Counted from the first letter of the stretch, positions 25,320 through 34,642 are shown. The stretch is 55,197 bases of DNA from an uncultured Hyphomicrobiaceae bacterium (GCA_937931785.1 CALHAX010000082.1:1-55197); one strand, 5' to 3'. Numbers and translations are program-made. Notes: a model not told the origin generated them from the sequence alone.

Positions 25320-26318
25320 ATGACATATCACTTCAAACTTCCGGTTAAGACTGCGGCTACCGCAACAGTTGCGGCTTTGACGACGGTTCTTGCAATACAG
25401 TCGGTACATGCCGAGGCACGTGAAGTGCGCATTGCGAGCCACGTGTCGGAATTTTCCCCACTCCACGCGCAATCGCAGATGTTTGCAGCAGAAATCGAAA
25501 AACGTCTGCCAGGGCAGTTCAAGTTTACCCTGTTCCCGGGTGGACAGTTGGGCAAGGAAAAAGCCCTGATGGCCAACGTGCAGGCCGGATCGATCGAGAT
25601 GATCAATATTGCCTCCGGCGTCATGAAACTGGACAAGAAACTTGGGGTGTTCGATTTACCATGGCTCTTTTCTGACCGTGCACACGTGCAGCGGGCGATG
25701 GATGGTGGACTTGAAGATGCGATCCGCTCCCGCATCGAGCAAGTTGGCGGCATGAAGGTTGTCGGGATCTATGAGAATGGGTTCCGGCATGTCATCAACT
25801 CGAAACGTGCGGTGAAGACGCCAAGTGATCTTGATGGACTGAAAATCCGGATTTCCGGTGGGAAGTTCCGTCAGGGTGTCTTCCGCAAAATGGGGGCAAC
25901 GCCGCAAAAAGTGTCATGGGGCGAAACGTTCACCGCGCTACAAAGCGGCGTTGTTGATGGTGCTGAAGCAGCGACGTATGGCTTTTATGAGCAGAAGCAC
26001 TATGAGGCCGCGAAGTATCTTGCCAAGACCGGGCATGTCTACACGCCGTCTTTCCTGCTGGCTTCCAACGTGTTTTTCAAAAGCCTGACGTCCGAGCAAC
26101 AGAAGGTGTTTGCGGAAGTTGGCAAGTCGATAACGGCTGCCGCTTATGAAAAGTCAGCCGAGTTGGAAACCAAGTACTTCAAGGTCATGACCACCAAGAT
26201 GGAAATCAATGATGTTGATCTTGCTGCGTTCCAGAAAGCGACGGCGTCATCCTATGACGATTACACATCAAGCCAGGGTGATGATTATCTCAAGCTGATC
26301 CGTGCTGCGGCCAAATAG
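25320..26318 (+). CDS. dctP: TRAP transporter substrate-binding protein, DctP family
   Basis: 332 residues with strong Shine-Dalgarno GGGAGGA. Residues 1-31 are a signal peptide ending SVHA. The mature protein has the DctP pattern: GGQLGKEKALMANVQAGSIEM, the substrate-carboxylate Arg region DLDGLKIRISGG (ordinarily LKIRV) and TPQKVSWGETFTALQSGVVDGAE, given in blocks. It binds an organic acid in the periplasm for the DctQM permease next door. The ligand is unknown. Confidence 0.95.
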   Translation: MTYHFKLPVKTAATATVAALTTVLAIQSVHAEAREVRIASHVSEFSPLHAQSQMFAAEIEKRLPGQFKFTLFPGGQLGKEKALMANVQAGSIEMINIASGVMKLDKKLGVFDLPWLFSDRAHVQRAMDGGLEDAIRSRIEQVGGMKVVGIYENGFRHVINSKRAVKTPSDLDGLKIRISGGKFRQGVFRKMGATPQKVSWGETFTALQSGVVDGAEAATYGFYEQKHYEAAKYLAKTGHVYTPSFLLASNVFFKSLTSEQQKVFAEVGKSITAAAYEKSAELETKYFKVMTTKMEINDVDLAAFQKATASSYDDYTSSQGDDYLKLIRAAAK

Positions 26319-26320
26319 GC

Positions 26321-26854
26321 ATGCTGCGCACGATTGATCGAATTGTTGAAGGGGTGGCGGTGCTTGCATTCGCCACCTCGTCGATTTTGATCTGCATCAA
26401 TGTGATCAATCGCTATCTCGTCCTCGGCGGGATGCGGTCGATGGCAAAATCATTCGAATGGTTTTCCCCTCTTTACCTGTCCGTTCGCAACACGCTGGGC
26501 GACATCAGTGTGATGGCTGACGAAGTTCCGGGATACCTGCTGGTCTGGGTGGCGTTTCTCGGGGCCTATCTGGCAATGCGTCGTGGCGGTCACATCAGTT
26601 TCGACCTCCTGGCGCACCGCACGACCGGGCTTGGACGGTTTGCCGTGGTCGCTGGCAACACGCTTCTTATCGGCGGGTTTCTCATCCTGCTTTTGTGGCA
26701 ATCTGTGCGCATGATCCTTGTATCTGGGCGAACAGAGATCGAAACGGCAGAGATTGCGCAGGGCTGGTTCATGCTCATTCTGCCCATTGCAGCGGTACTT
26801 CTTCTTCTGGCGTTGCTGGAACAGGTTCGTCTCCGCCTGAAACGCAGGGTCTGA
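26321..26854 (+). CDS. dctQ: TRAP transporter small permease, DctQ family
   Basis: 177 residues, four membrane helices (about residues 7-30, 70-88, 108-128 and 148-168). The second contains YLLVWVAFLGAYLAMRRGGHI, the DctQ signature block. It starts 2 bases after dctP and ends 6 before dctM, so the three form one operon. The segment between helices 1 and 2 (residues about 33-65) is longer than in many DctQ proteins. Confidence 0.93.
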   Translation: MLRTIDRIVEGVAVLAFATSSILICINVINRYLVLGGMRSMAKSFEWFSPLYLSVRNTLGDISVMADEVPGYLLVWVAFLGAYLAMRRGGHISFDLLAHRTTGLGRFAVVAGNTLLIGGFLILLLWQSVRMILVSGRTEIETAEIAQGWFMLILPIAAVLLLLALLEQVRLRLKRRV

Positions 26855-26860
26855 CCAGAC

Positions 26861-28126
26861 ATGAGCATGGCTTGGGGTGTCATTGCACTTCTGTTCCTGA
26901 TGATCGGGATTGGAATGCCGATCGGGTTCGCGCTGATGATTTCGGCGGCGATCGCGATGTTCATCGCCGGGCTGGATCTCATTTTTGTTCCGATCCAGAT
27001 GTTTTCCGGCGTCAACAAGATCATTCTTCTGGCGATCCCACTGTTCATCTTCATGGGTGAATTGATGGGCGCCACTTCGATTGCGGACCGCATCATCAAT
27101 CTTGCGCGCGCTCTTGTTGGCTGGATGCGTGGGGGGTTGGCGCACGTCAATGTTGTGACCTCCATGTTCATGGCGGAAATGTCCGGTTCGGCTGTTGCGG
27201 ACGCAGCGGTGATGAGCAAGATCTTTGTGCCGTCGATGGAGAAGCAGGGGTATCCCAAGGCTTTTGCAGCTTCGGTTACGGCAACGAGTGCGACGCTTGG
27301 CATTATTATTCCTCCGTCTATCCCCATGGTGCTTTATGGCGTCACCACCAACACGTCGATCAAGGACCTGTTCATTGCCGGCATTGGCCCTGGAATCCTC
27401 CTTGCGGGCGCTTTCATGGTTACCAACCTGGTTTTTGCCATCAAGGAGAAGCATCCGGTCGACGCGCGTTTCGAGTTGCCGCGCCTCTGGCAGGCGCTTC
27501 GTGCTGCGATTGTTCCGTTGCTTATCCCCGTTATCGTTGTTGGTGGACTGATTGGTGGTTTTGTTACGCCGACGGAAGCTGCGGCGGTCGGTGTCGTTGC
27601 AGCGCTGTTTTTTGGCTGGGTAATGCAGCGCGATCTGAATGTTTCCAAGGTCTATGAACTTGCGGCCACGACTGTGCGGCAAACGTCGGTTGTGATGATG
27701 ATTATTGCGGGGTCTGCGGTGCTTGGGCAGTATCTCGCCAATGAACAGATCCCGCAGCAAATCGCGAGCGGACTTGGCGAGATTACGGACAACTATGTTC
27801 TGCGGATCTTGCTGATCAATGTGTTCCTGCTGTTCCTCGGGATGTTCTTGCATGCGTCAGCCGCCATCATTGTGGTTGTGCCGATGCTGCTGCCCCTGTC
27901 GCGCGAAATGGGAATTGATCCGATCCACTTTGGTGTGATGGTCTGCCTCAATCTCGGTATCGGGCAGCAAACCCCGCCGGTTGCGTCCGTTTTGCTGACG
28001 GTGTGTTCTGCAACGAACCTGCGGATTGAAGAGGTCATGGGCTATTGCAAGTGGTTCATTCTTGCGATGTTTATCGTGCTGATGTTTGTCTCGTTTGTTC
28101 CGGCAACAGCGCTCTGGTTTCACTAG
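26861..28126 (+). CDS. dctM: TRAP transporter large permease, DctM family
   Basis: 421 residues, very hydrophobic, with about 12 membrane helices. DctM blocks include IPLFIFMGELM, MSGSAVADAAVMSKI, SATLGIIIPPSIPMVLYGV, FVTPTEAAAVGV and NLGIGQQTPPVASVL. It carries the Na+-coupled transport channel for the DctP ligand. A long minus-strand frame across dctQ and dctM is a shadow. Confidence 0.95.
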   Translation: MSMAWGVIALLFLMIGIGMPIGFALMISAAIAMFIAGLDLIFVPIQMFSGVNKIILLAIPLFIFMGELMGATSIADRIINLARALVGWMRGGLAHVNVVTSMFMAEMSGSAVADAAVMSKIFVPSMEKQGYPKAFAASVTATSATLGIIIPPSIPMVLYGVTTNTSIKDLFIAGIGPGILLAGAFMVTNLVFAIKEKHPVDARFELPRLWQALRAAIVPLLIPVIVVGGLIGGFVTPTEAAAVGVVAALFFGWVMQRDLNVSKVYELAATTVRQTSVVMMIIAGSAVLGQYLANEQIPQQIASGLGEITDNYVLRILLINVFLLFLGMFLHASAAIIVVVPMLLPLSREMGIDPIHFGVMVCLNLGIGQQTPPVASVLLTVCSATNLRIEEVMGYCKWFILAMFIVLMFVSFVPATALWFH

Positions 28127-28153
28127 GGTGTGTCCGACTTAAATGGAGACACC
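28127..28153 (+). repeat. Hairpin after dctM
   Basis: Directly after the dctM stop, GGTGTGTCC (28127-28135) and GGAGACACC (28145-28153) pair at 8 of 9 positions around GACTTAAAT. There is no T-run. It could stabilise the dctPQM mRNA end or be an insertion-element relic; I favour the former. Confidence 0.4.
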
Positions 28154-28317
28154 GGGATGTCTGTGGAGCTACCTGGGGCGTCGCGTCATGATTCCATTTG
28201 ATTCAGACGCGCTATAGGCTGTTCAGAAGCGAAGTGTGCACGCGGCATTTTCGCTTTGCAGATGGCGTAGCCGATGTAGGGTGCGGGAGCGTGAAACGGT
28301 TAGCGTCGGTCTCTCCC

Positions 28318-29697
28318 ATGTTTGATCATAACTTTCTTGAACGACTTCGAGAGATCGTCGGTGTGCGCGGCTTGCTGTCAGCGGACGATCTTGCGGGGCG
28401 CGATAGTGGCATTGACGCGACGAACCTTGATGCAGGTGTTGCGGTTTTGCCTGAAAAGGTATCTCAGGTGTCGGCTGTTCTAGCCTTATGCAACGCGCGC
28501 AGAGTGTCGGTCGTTTCGCACGGTGGACTGACGGGATTGGCTGGTGCAGCGGCCAGCCACCCGGGGCAATTGATTGTCAGTACATCCCGGCTCAATCAGA
28601 TTTGCGATATCGATCCAATGGGTGGAACGGCCCTGATTGATGCCGGAGTCACGCTGGAAGTGCTGAACAATTCGGCGGGTGCGCACGGGTTGTGTTCCGG
28701 AATCGATATCGGCGCCCGTGGTACAGCAACGATTGGCGGTATGATCGCGACAAACGCTGGTGGTGGTGAAGCGTTTCGCTACGGTGTGATGCGGCATCGC
28801 GTGCTTGGGCTTGAAGCGGTGTGCGCCGATGGGACAGTCCTGTCCGATCTCAAACGCGTGACGAAATCCAACGAAGGGCTGGACGTGAAACAGCTTTTCA
28901 TCGGGTCCGAGGGAACGCTTGGCGTTGTCACGAAGGCGGTGCTGAAGCTTGAACCGGTTGCCGGGGAGATGTCGACGGCACTTGTGGCTTGCGATTCTGC
29001 AGCCCAGGCTGTTTTGCTTTTCCATGCTTTGCGCACGTCTCCACATCTCGATCTTACCAAGGCGGAAATCATGTGGCGTGATTACGCGCAGGTGACGGCG
29101 CACGACCTGGATCTGTCTGCGCTTCTCTCGTTCGCGGACCGATCTGTCTATCTCCTGTTGGACGGTGCGATGCGTGATCTGGAACGAGATGCGTTTGCGG
29201 ACGTTCTGGTGGCAGCGATGGAGGATATTGGAATCGATGATGCCATCATTGCGCAAAGCGAACGTGAGCGTGCCAACATGTGGCAGATACGGGAAGACAG
29301 TTGGGGCGTGCAGCGGCAATATCCGAACGGTTTGTGGTTCGATGTGTCTGTCCCGCAATCTTTGATGGATGATTATGTTGCTGCGGTCTGTGCACGTATC
29401 GATGTCGTGGATCAGGAATTACGTGTGTTCGTGATGGGGCATCTTGGCGATGGTAATCTGCATTTCACGATCACCAAGGGCGTGCCGATTGCAGAACTTT
29501 ATCCTTCGGTATCGGATGCTGTTTATGACGGGCTGCGCGAGATGGGTGGTTCGTTTTCGGCGGAGCATGGCATTGGAACGGAAAAGAAATCGGCTCTTGC
29601 CGCGTTGTGTGACCCCGGCAAGTTGGACCTGATGAAGACCATAAAACGTGCGTTTGATCCGAATGGCATCATGAACCCGGGTAAGGTTCTGGACTGA
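28318..29697 (+). CDS. FAD-linked oxidase, GlcD/D-2-hydroxyacid dehydrogenase type
   Basis: 459 residues from ATG 28318. No good Shine-Dalgarno is visible; a longer frame to 28198 has no homology. Domains: FAD-binding PCMH type at about 30-210 (VVSHGGLTGLAGAA, GARGTATIGGMIATNAGG, FIGSEGTLGVVTKA) and FAD-oxidase C at about 215-455 (GHLGDGNLHF, GSFSAEHGIGTEKK, FDPNGIMNPGKVLD). It oxidises a 2-hydroxyacid to a 2-oxoacid, passing electrons to a carrier. An inverted repeat AAGCGAA/TTCGCTT (28227-28233, 28250-28256) lies in its leader. It follows the TRAP genes and faces the MmgE/PrpD gene. Confidence 0.92.
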   Translation: MFDHNFLERLREIVGVRGLLSADDLAGRDSGIDATNLDAGVAVLPEKVSQVSAVLALCNARRVSVVSHGGLTGLAGAAASHPGQLIVSTSRLNQICDIDPMGGTALIDAGVTLEVLNNSAGAHGLCSGIDIGARGTATIGGMIATNAGGGEAFRYGVMRHRVLGLEAVCADGTVLSDLKRVTKSNEGLDVKQLFIGSEGTLGVVTKAVLKLEPVAGEMSTALVACDSAAQAVLLFHALRTSPHLDLTKAEIMWRDYAQVTAHDLDLSALLSFADRSVYLLLDGAMRDLERDAFADVLVAAMEDIGIDDAIIAQSERERANMWQIREDSWGVQRQYPNGLWFDVSVPQSLMDDYVAAVCARIDVVDQELRVFVMGHLGDGNLHFTITKGVPIAELYPSVSDAVYDGLREMGGSFSAEHGIGTEKKSALAALCDPGKLDLMKTIKRAFDPNGIMNPGKVLD

Positions 29698-29706
29698 TCT
29701 GCCGAC

Positions 29707-31086
29707 TTATTGGCCAACCGGATCAACAAGAACGTCCAGCAATTGCTTGAAATCCCTCTCGGTGGACTCGAGTTGCAGCACTCTGGTTTCAATATCGCGT
29801 GCCCGGCTCTTTGGCATGATGGATTCGGTGAAGGCGCGAAATTTCGCGACAACTTCGGCTTGTGTCGGCTGCGGATCGGGGCCGCCGGATGCGATGGTGG
29901 GGCCGCTTTCGAGCGTGCGACCGTCCTTCAGTTCAATGGTCACGCTGGCTTTCCGATGCTCCGGGTATGCCCTTTCGAATGTGTCGTCGATGATTGCCGA
30001 TGTTCGGGCCGTCATGGCGACGACTTCAGGGTCCGCGAAGCTGCCTTCCAGAATTTCATCGACGCCGACATGGCCGCGCACGAGGGCTGCAGCAACAGGC
30101 CACGACATCGAGTATTGCGCATGCGGTGATGAGGTTGGAACATCCTGGTTCAATGCGGCCGCATAGGTGAACGTTGCAATCGTCACACGTTCGATCATGT
30201 CCGGAGTCAGTTTATGCTCGCGGCGGAGTTTCAGTGCAGCGTCAATCGGCGCGTGCGCCCAGCGACAGGTTGGGTAAGGTTTGATGTATTGTTGCGTTGT
30301 CAGCCAGTTTCGGTTGAGGTCTGACCAGGCGAATGTGGCATCATTGAATTCCACGGTTGCGGCAGGGCAGCCTGTGAATCCGTCCTCTGCAATCAGTGCG
30401 GAATAAATTCCGGTTGGGGCACCCCACCCGCTGCCGTCATGCAACATGGATGGATTGGCGATTTCGCGCATCATCTGACTACGGGGGCCGTGGTACTCCG
30501 CGATGCCAAGTGCATGTCGGAAAACGTTATCGGGCATGTTGCGTAAACGTGCGCTGATGGCGACGCAACCGAGCGCGTTCCATGCTCCGGATGTGTGGTA
30601 GTCGGGCACGGTTTTGTGCAAGGCGAGTGCCGCGCGGTAGGATATTTCGTAACCGATGATCATGGCGGCGAGTGCGTCCCGTCCAGAAACGATCTCGGCG
30701 GCTTCGGCAAACGCGCAAAGTGCCGGGAAGATTGCTGCGCCCGCGTGTCCCTTGGACGGGTTCCAGCCATCGTGTGCATCGATACTGTCGATCTGCGTTG
30801 CCATTGCGAACCCGAAGCCGGGGAGTGAGGTTTTGCGGCCGTCGAACAGGAGGCGTGCCGCCGGTGCGTCTGGTCCTGCCGCCCAGTGCCGGGTTGCGTG
30901 GTTTCTGGCGATTCGTCCTGCGTCGACTTTTGTGCCAGCCGCGAGCACACCAATGAGATCAAGTATCATGAGCTTGGCGGTTTGCGTTACGCCATCGGGA
31001 ATAGTTCGGGTGTCGAGGTCCCGCACGAACGTTGCAATGGTGTTGAACGTTTGGGAGGGACCTGCGAGGGTTTGCATGTCTGTCAT
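29707..31086 (-). CDS. MmgE/PrpD family protein
   Basis: 459 residues from ATG 31086, where AGGGAG lies about 8 bases upstream; the frame extends further up but without support. The family includes 2-methylcitrate dehydratase, cis-aconitate decarboxylase and iminodisuccinate epimerase. Visible blocks: DSIDAHDGWNPSKGHAGAAIFPAL (given in part), YHTSGAWNALGC, YIKPYPTCRWAHAPIDAAL and SASGGPDP-like ASGGPDPQPTQAEVVAKF. In a TRAP-linked cluster with a hydroxyacid oxidase, dehydration or epimerisation of a carboxylic acid is plausible. It converges on the oxidase gene with 9 bases between. Confidence 0.88.
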   Translation of the reverse strand: MTDMQTLAGPSQTFNTIATFVRDLDTRTIPDGVTQTAKLMILDLIGVLAAGTKVDAGRIARNHATRHWAAGPDAPAARLLFDGRKTSLPGFGFAMATQIDSIDAHDGWNPSKGHAGAAIFPALCAFAEAAEIVSGRDALAAMIIGYEISYRAALALHKTVPDYHTSGAWNALGCVAISARLRNMPDNVFRHALGIAEYHGPRSQMMREIANPSMLHDGSGWGAPTGIYSALIAEDGFTGCPAATVEFNDATFAWSDLNRNWLTTQQYIKPYPTCRWAHAPIDAALKLRREHKLTPDMIERVTIATFTYAAALNQDVPTSSPHAQYSMSWPVAAALVRGHVGVDEILEGSFADPEVVAMTARTSAIIDDTFERAYPEHRKASVTIELKDGRTLESGPTIASGGPDPQPTQAEVVAKFRAFTESIMPKSRARDIETRVLQLESTERDFKQLLDVLVDPVGQ

Positions 31087-31192
31087 GGCGGCATCTCCCT
31101 GATCATGCGCGTGTGTGCGCGGATTTATGGATTTCAGTCTGGCATGATGGAGAACGCAAGCCCAAATCGTGTGGGTCGCAAAAGGGAGTGTG

Positions 31193-31558
31193 ATGCGAAA
31201 AGATCGTCTGCAAACACCGGATGGGAGATATTTCGTGGCGCGCGGTGTCATGCGGCGGTGCACCAATCCCAATCTGGCGGACGGGGAACGGCGTGCGTAC
31301 ATCAAGACTCTGATGCAGGCGCGCATGGCGATGCGGTCCGTTGCTACAGCGGAGGAACTGGCTGACATCCGATCTCGGATCGATGTCGCCAAAACGTACC
31401 TGGGCGAAGCCGGCGCGGTCTGGTGGGATGATGGTGCGGCAGATGTCAGTGGGCAACATCCATCAGCAACTGAGTATGCAAACTGGTGGGCAGGGCTGAC
31501 GGATGACGAGCGTCGCGCGTGTGAAGTCGATGAGAGAGGCGATCCGTCGCCCGAATGA
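31193..31558 (+). CDS. Conserved hypothetical protein
   Basis: 121 residues from ATG 31193 (GGGAG 6-7 bases upstream). The sequence follows a pattern I remember from many proteobacterial hypotheticals: DGRYFVARGVMRRCTNPNL at the start, then a helical middle, and VWWDDGAADVSGQHPSATEYANWWAGL at the end (given in part). No enzymatic motif or membrane segment is visible. It is a lone gene between convergent and divergent neighbours; no function can be offered. Confidence 0.8.
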   Translation: MRKDRLQTPDGRYFVARGVMRRCTNPNLADGERRAYIKTLMQARMAMRSVATAEELADIRSRIDVAKTYLGEAGAVWWDDGAADVSGQHPSATEYANWWAGLTDDERRACEVDERGDPSPE

Positions 31559-31592
31559 GGAGCGACGGATGCGGGTGTCAGCAGGGCTTGTG

Positions 31593-32957
31593 TCAGACCC
31601 AGATATCTGACGAGCAGTCGCCGCCGGGGTAGCGTGTTTCGTGCGCGCGCGCTGGGCCATGCGGTTCTTTACCGAAGTCGACGAGGAACTTGTCGTTGAT
31701 GGACATGCCGCCCTTTTCCGTGTCGCAGTCGACAACGAGCATCACGCCACCGGCTTCCTTCATGTCCGGATAGAACTGGTTGTCCCAGGTGGAGAACAGT
31801 GAGGTTGTGACGTAAAGACGTTTGCCGTCCAGTGAGAGCTGGATCATCTGTGGCGCGCCGTGGACGGGGCGTCCATTAACTTCCGGTTGCTTGCCAAGCA
31901 TTCCACCGATCCAGACTTGCCCTGTCAATTTCGGGTTCGAAGGATCGGAAATGTCGTACTGACGCAGATCGCCGTGCAACCAGTTCGAGAAGTAGAGATA
32001 TTTATCGTCCATCGACACGAGGATGTCTGTGATCAGGCCGGGCATTGGAACCGGGAAGCTTTCGACGTCAATGGAGTCGACGTCGATCACCTTTTCGATC
32101 TGCAGTTCGCCGCTATCGTCCTTGTACCAATGGAAGATGTTGGATGAGAGAGTCGCACCGACAAATCCGTGTGTTGAATCCGGATCGTGGTGAAAGCGAA
32201 CTTCGAGGGGGATCATGCCTTCTTCCCCAAGATTAACGGTTTTCTCGATACTCTTGTTCTTGAAATCCCAGAAATGAATGGATGAGCCGTAGTTGCCCTT
32301 GCCCACGTCCTCAAGATCGAACCCCGGCATGAACGTATTTGGCGCGGCCCATTCGGTGGACACCATCATGTTGTGGCGGGGCTGATACCAGAAGTCGTAG
32401 TTGAAATTCATGCCGGTGATATCTTTTTCCCAGCGACCCATAATCTCGAAGTCCTTATTGAGATGCAGGAAGCCACCGGGTGCGTTCCCGTCGGCGTCGC
32501 CGAGCATCGAGACGATGATTTCCGATCCGAGGCAGTGCACGGTGTGGGGTGCGGAGAGGTTGGTCTTCTTCTTGATCTCGTCGCCGTCGATGGTCTTGAA
32601 CAACGTTGGTTTGCGTGGATCGGTTGCCGTGTCGACAATGTAGAAATTCGAGGTGCGCACACCTGGGATGATCAGGTACTTGCGGGACATGCTGGCATCG
32701 TCATTGCACGAAGAACACGCGTTCCAGCCCATGTGGTGGAGCTCGTCACCGACGATTGGCATTTCCGTTCGATGGATAACCTCGCCATAGGTCGGGCTGG
32801 TTTCATCCACGTCGATGGTGGCGAGATAGTCGGGTTTCTCGATGCCTGTCCCGGTGTAGATGCAGATCGTGTAGACGACCTTTTCGCGTGGTGCCTTGAT
32901 GGCGTCCTGAGGGGATGCGTAGCCCGGACCCGCACAACATTCTGCTGCTTCTGCCAT
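31593..32957 (-). CDS. mtoX: Methanethiol oxidase / selenium-binding protein SBP56 family
   Basis: 454 residues from ATG 32957, with AGGAGG about 8 bases upstream. The SBP56 seven-bladed propeller family includes bacterial methanethiol oxidase MtoX, which turns methanethiol into formaldehyde, sulfide and peroxide. Key marks are DELHHMGWNACSSCNDD (His74, His75, Cys81, Cys84), SAPHTVHCLG, HHDPDSTHGF and the C-terminal GGDCSSDIWV. Unlike some MtoX proteins it shows no evident Sec signal. The next gene in the transcript, a DmdB-like ligase, supports a role with methylated sulfur compounds. Confidence 0.9.
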   Translation of the reverse strand: MAEAAECCAGPGYASPQDAIKAPREKVVYTICIYTGTGIEKPDYLATIDVDETSPTYGEVIHRTEMPIVGDELHHMGWNACSSCNDDASMSRKYLIIPGVRTSNFYIVDTATDPRKPTLFKTIDGDEIKKKTNLSAPHTVHCLGSEIIVSMLGDADGNAPGGFLHLNKDFEIMGRWEKDITGMNFNYDFWYQPRHNMMVSTEWAAPNTFMPGFDLEDVGKGNYGSSIHFWDFKNKSIEKTVNLGEEGMIPLEVRFHHDPDSTHGFVGATLSSNIFHWYKDDSGELQIEKVIDVDSIDVESFPVPMPGLITDILVSMDDKYLYFSNWLHGDLRQYDISDPSNPKLTGQVWIGGMLGKQPEVNGRPVHGAPQMIQLSLDGKRLYVTTSLFSTWDNQFYPDMKEAGGVMLVVDCDTEKGGMSINDKFLVDFGKEPHGPARAHETRYPGGDCSSDIWV

Positions 32958-32976
32958 TTTCTTTCCTCCTCGTTTC

Positions 32977-33006
32977 AACGCCCTTGCACAACTTCGGGCG
33001 TTTTTT
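32977..33006 (+). terminator. Terminator-like hairpin reading against the local genes
   Basis: AACGCCC (32977-32983) and GGGCGTT (32996-33002) with a 12-base loop are followed by TTTTTT on the plus strand. Both flanking genes run on the minus strand, and no plus gene is near. It could stop antisense transcription or act as a leader structure of the methanethiol oxidase mRNA. Confidence 0.45.
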
Positions 33007-33010
33007 CTCT

Positions 33011-34642
33011 TTACGACAAATTTCGTGCGCGCTCGCGCAGGGCAAATTTTTGAATCTTGCCCGTTGCGGTTTTGGGCAGTTCTTCGAAGATGACGGTTTT
33101 TGGTGCCTTGAAGCCGGCAAGAAGCGCGCGACAGTGCTCGATAATGTCCTGTTCCGACGCGGTTTCGCCGGGTTTAAGTTCGACGAAAGCGCACGGCGTT
33201 TCACCCCATTTTTCGTCTGGACGCGCAACGACGGCAGCGACAGCGACGGCTGGGTGCTTGTAGATTGCGCCTTCCACCTCGACGGAGGAAATATTTTCTC
33301 CCCCGGAGATGATGACGTCCTTCAGCCGATCCTTGATTTCGATGTAGCCGTTCGGGTGCACGACTGCGATGTCGCCGGATTTGAAGGCTCCATCTGCGAA
33401 TGCGTCGGCTGTGGCTTGCGGGTCGCGGAAGTATCCCTTCATGACGGTGTTGCCGCGCACCGTGATCTCGCCTTGGGTCTTACCGTCTGCAGGTACCGGT
33501 TCGCGCGTGGACACGTCGACCACAGTCACATCTTCCGTTACGGGGAAGCGCACACCCTGACGGGCCTTGATGGTGGCCTGTTCGTCGAGGGGCAGATCGT
33601 TCCATTCATCGCGCCAGACGCATTCGACCACGTGCCCGAATGTTTCTGTCAGTCCGTAGACCTGGAGCACTTCCATGCCGAGCGCGGAACATTTTTCGAT
33701 GATGGCTGCGGGAGGTGGGGCACCGGCTGTCATCACCTTGACGGGATGCGTAATCTCGCGGCGTTCATCTTCGGGTGCGTTGACCAGCATGCCGAGTACA
33801 ACCGGTGCGCCGCCGAAATGGGTCACGTTGTGGTCGACGATCGCGTCGAAGATCACCCTGGCGCTGACGGTACGATTGCAGATGATCGTTCCAGCGCAAG
33901 CGGCCATCGTCCAGGCGTGGCCCCAGCCGTTACAGTGGAACAGTGGCACCGTGTAGAGATAGCGCGGGTGTGCGGGGAGTGCCCAGCCCGTGATTGTCCC
34001 GAGTGCCATCAGGTAGGAGCCGCGATGGTGGTAGACGACGCCTTTGGGACGACCCGAGGTGCCGGACGTGTAACTTAAAGTGATGGCGTCCCATTCGTCG
34101 TCAGGGAGCTGCCAGTCCGTCGGGTCGTTCCCGGTGGTCAAAAATGTGTCGTAGTCCATGTCGCCAAGGCGTTCGCCGGTCGTCCCGGCCTGGGCGTCAT
34201 CGATGTCGATGATTTTAATTCCATGATCACCCATGTGCTCCAGTGCGAGTTTCACATTGGGCGCAAGCTGGGTGTCGGTGATCAGCAGTTTTGTTCCGGC
34301 GTGCCCGAGAATATAGGCTATGGTTTCCGGATCGAGGCGCGTGTTGATCGTGTTCAGCACGGCACCTGACATCGGGACGCCGAAATGCGCCTCAACCATC
34401 TCGGGCGTGTTGGCAGCCATCAGGGATACGACGTCGTCCTTGGCAATTCCGGCGGCTTTGAGCGCTGCTGCGAGTTGTTCCGAACGGTCGTGCAATTGAC
34501 GCCATGTATAGGAGCGATTTCCGTAGATGACAGCTTCGCGGTCGCCAAACACATCCCGGCAACGCACCAGAAATGACAGCGGTGTGAGCGCAGCGTAATT
34601 CGCCCGAACCGCATCCATTCCCGCGAAATGCTCTGCTGTCAT
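33011..34642 (-). CDS. Acyl-CoA synthetase (AMP-forming), DmdB-like
   Basis: 543 residues, with GGAG 8 bases before the ATG. ANL-family motifs: LSYTSGTSGRPKGVVYHH (P-loop), VYGLTETFG, GYFRDPQATADAF, SGGENISSVEVE and the acyl-adenylate Lys in PKTATGKIQKF. The sequence type is that of medium-chain and methylthiopropionate-CoA ligases (DmdB) rather than acetyl-CoA synthetase. Next to methanethiol oxidase, activation of 3-methylmercaptopropionate is a fair guess, but short fatty acids are equally possible. 53 bases lie between its stop and the upstream end of the methanethiol oxidase gene. Confidence 0.88.
   Translation of the reverse strand: MTAEHFAGMDAVRANYAALTPLSFLVRCRDVFGDREAVIYGNRSYTWRQLHDRSEQLAAALKAAGIAKDDVVSLMAANTPEMVEAHFGVPMSGAVLNTINTRLDPETIAYILGHAGTKLLITDTQLAPNVKLALEHMGDHGIKIIDIDDAQAGTTGERLGDMDYDTFLTTGNDPTDWQLPDDEWDAITLSYTSGTSGRPKGVVYHHRGSYLMALGTITGWALPAHPRYLYTVPLFHCNGWGHAWTMAACAGTIICNRTVSARVIFDAIVDHNVTHFGGAPVVLGMLVNAPEDERREITHPVKVMTAGAPPPAAIIEKCSALGMEVLQVYGLTETFGHVVECVWRDEWNDLPLDEQATIKARQGVRFPVTEDVTVVDVSTREPVPADGKTQGEITVRGNTVMKGYFRDPQATADAFADGAFKSGDIAVVHPNGYIEIKDRLKDVIISGGENISSVEVEGAIYKHPAVAVAAVVARPDEKWGETPCAFVELKPGETASEQDIIEHCRALLAGFKAPKTVIFEELPKTATGKIQKFALRERARNLS

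Noticed and set aside
26450-27853. 467-residue minus-strand frame, rich in His, Arg, Asn and Gln
   Set aside because: It mirrors dctQ and dctM; its odd composition is what antisense of hydrophobic codons gives. No start signals.
28127-28153. Insertion-sequence end
   Set aside because: Only a short imperfect hairpin; no transposase, target duplication or second end is visible nearby.
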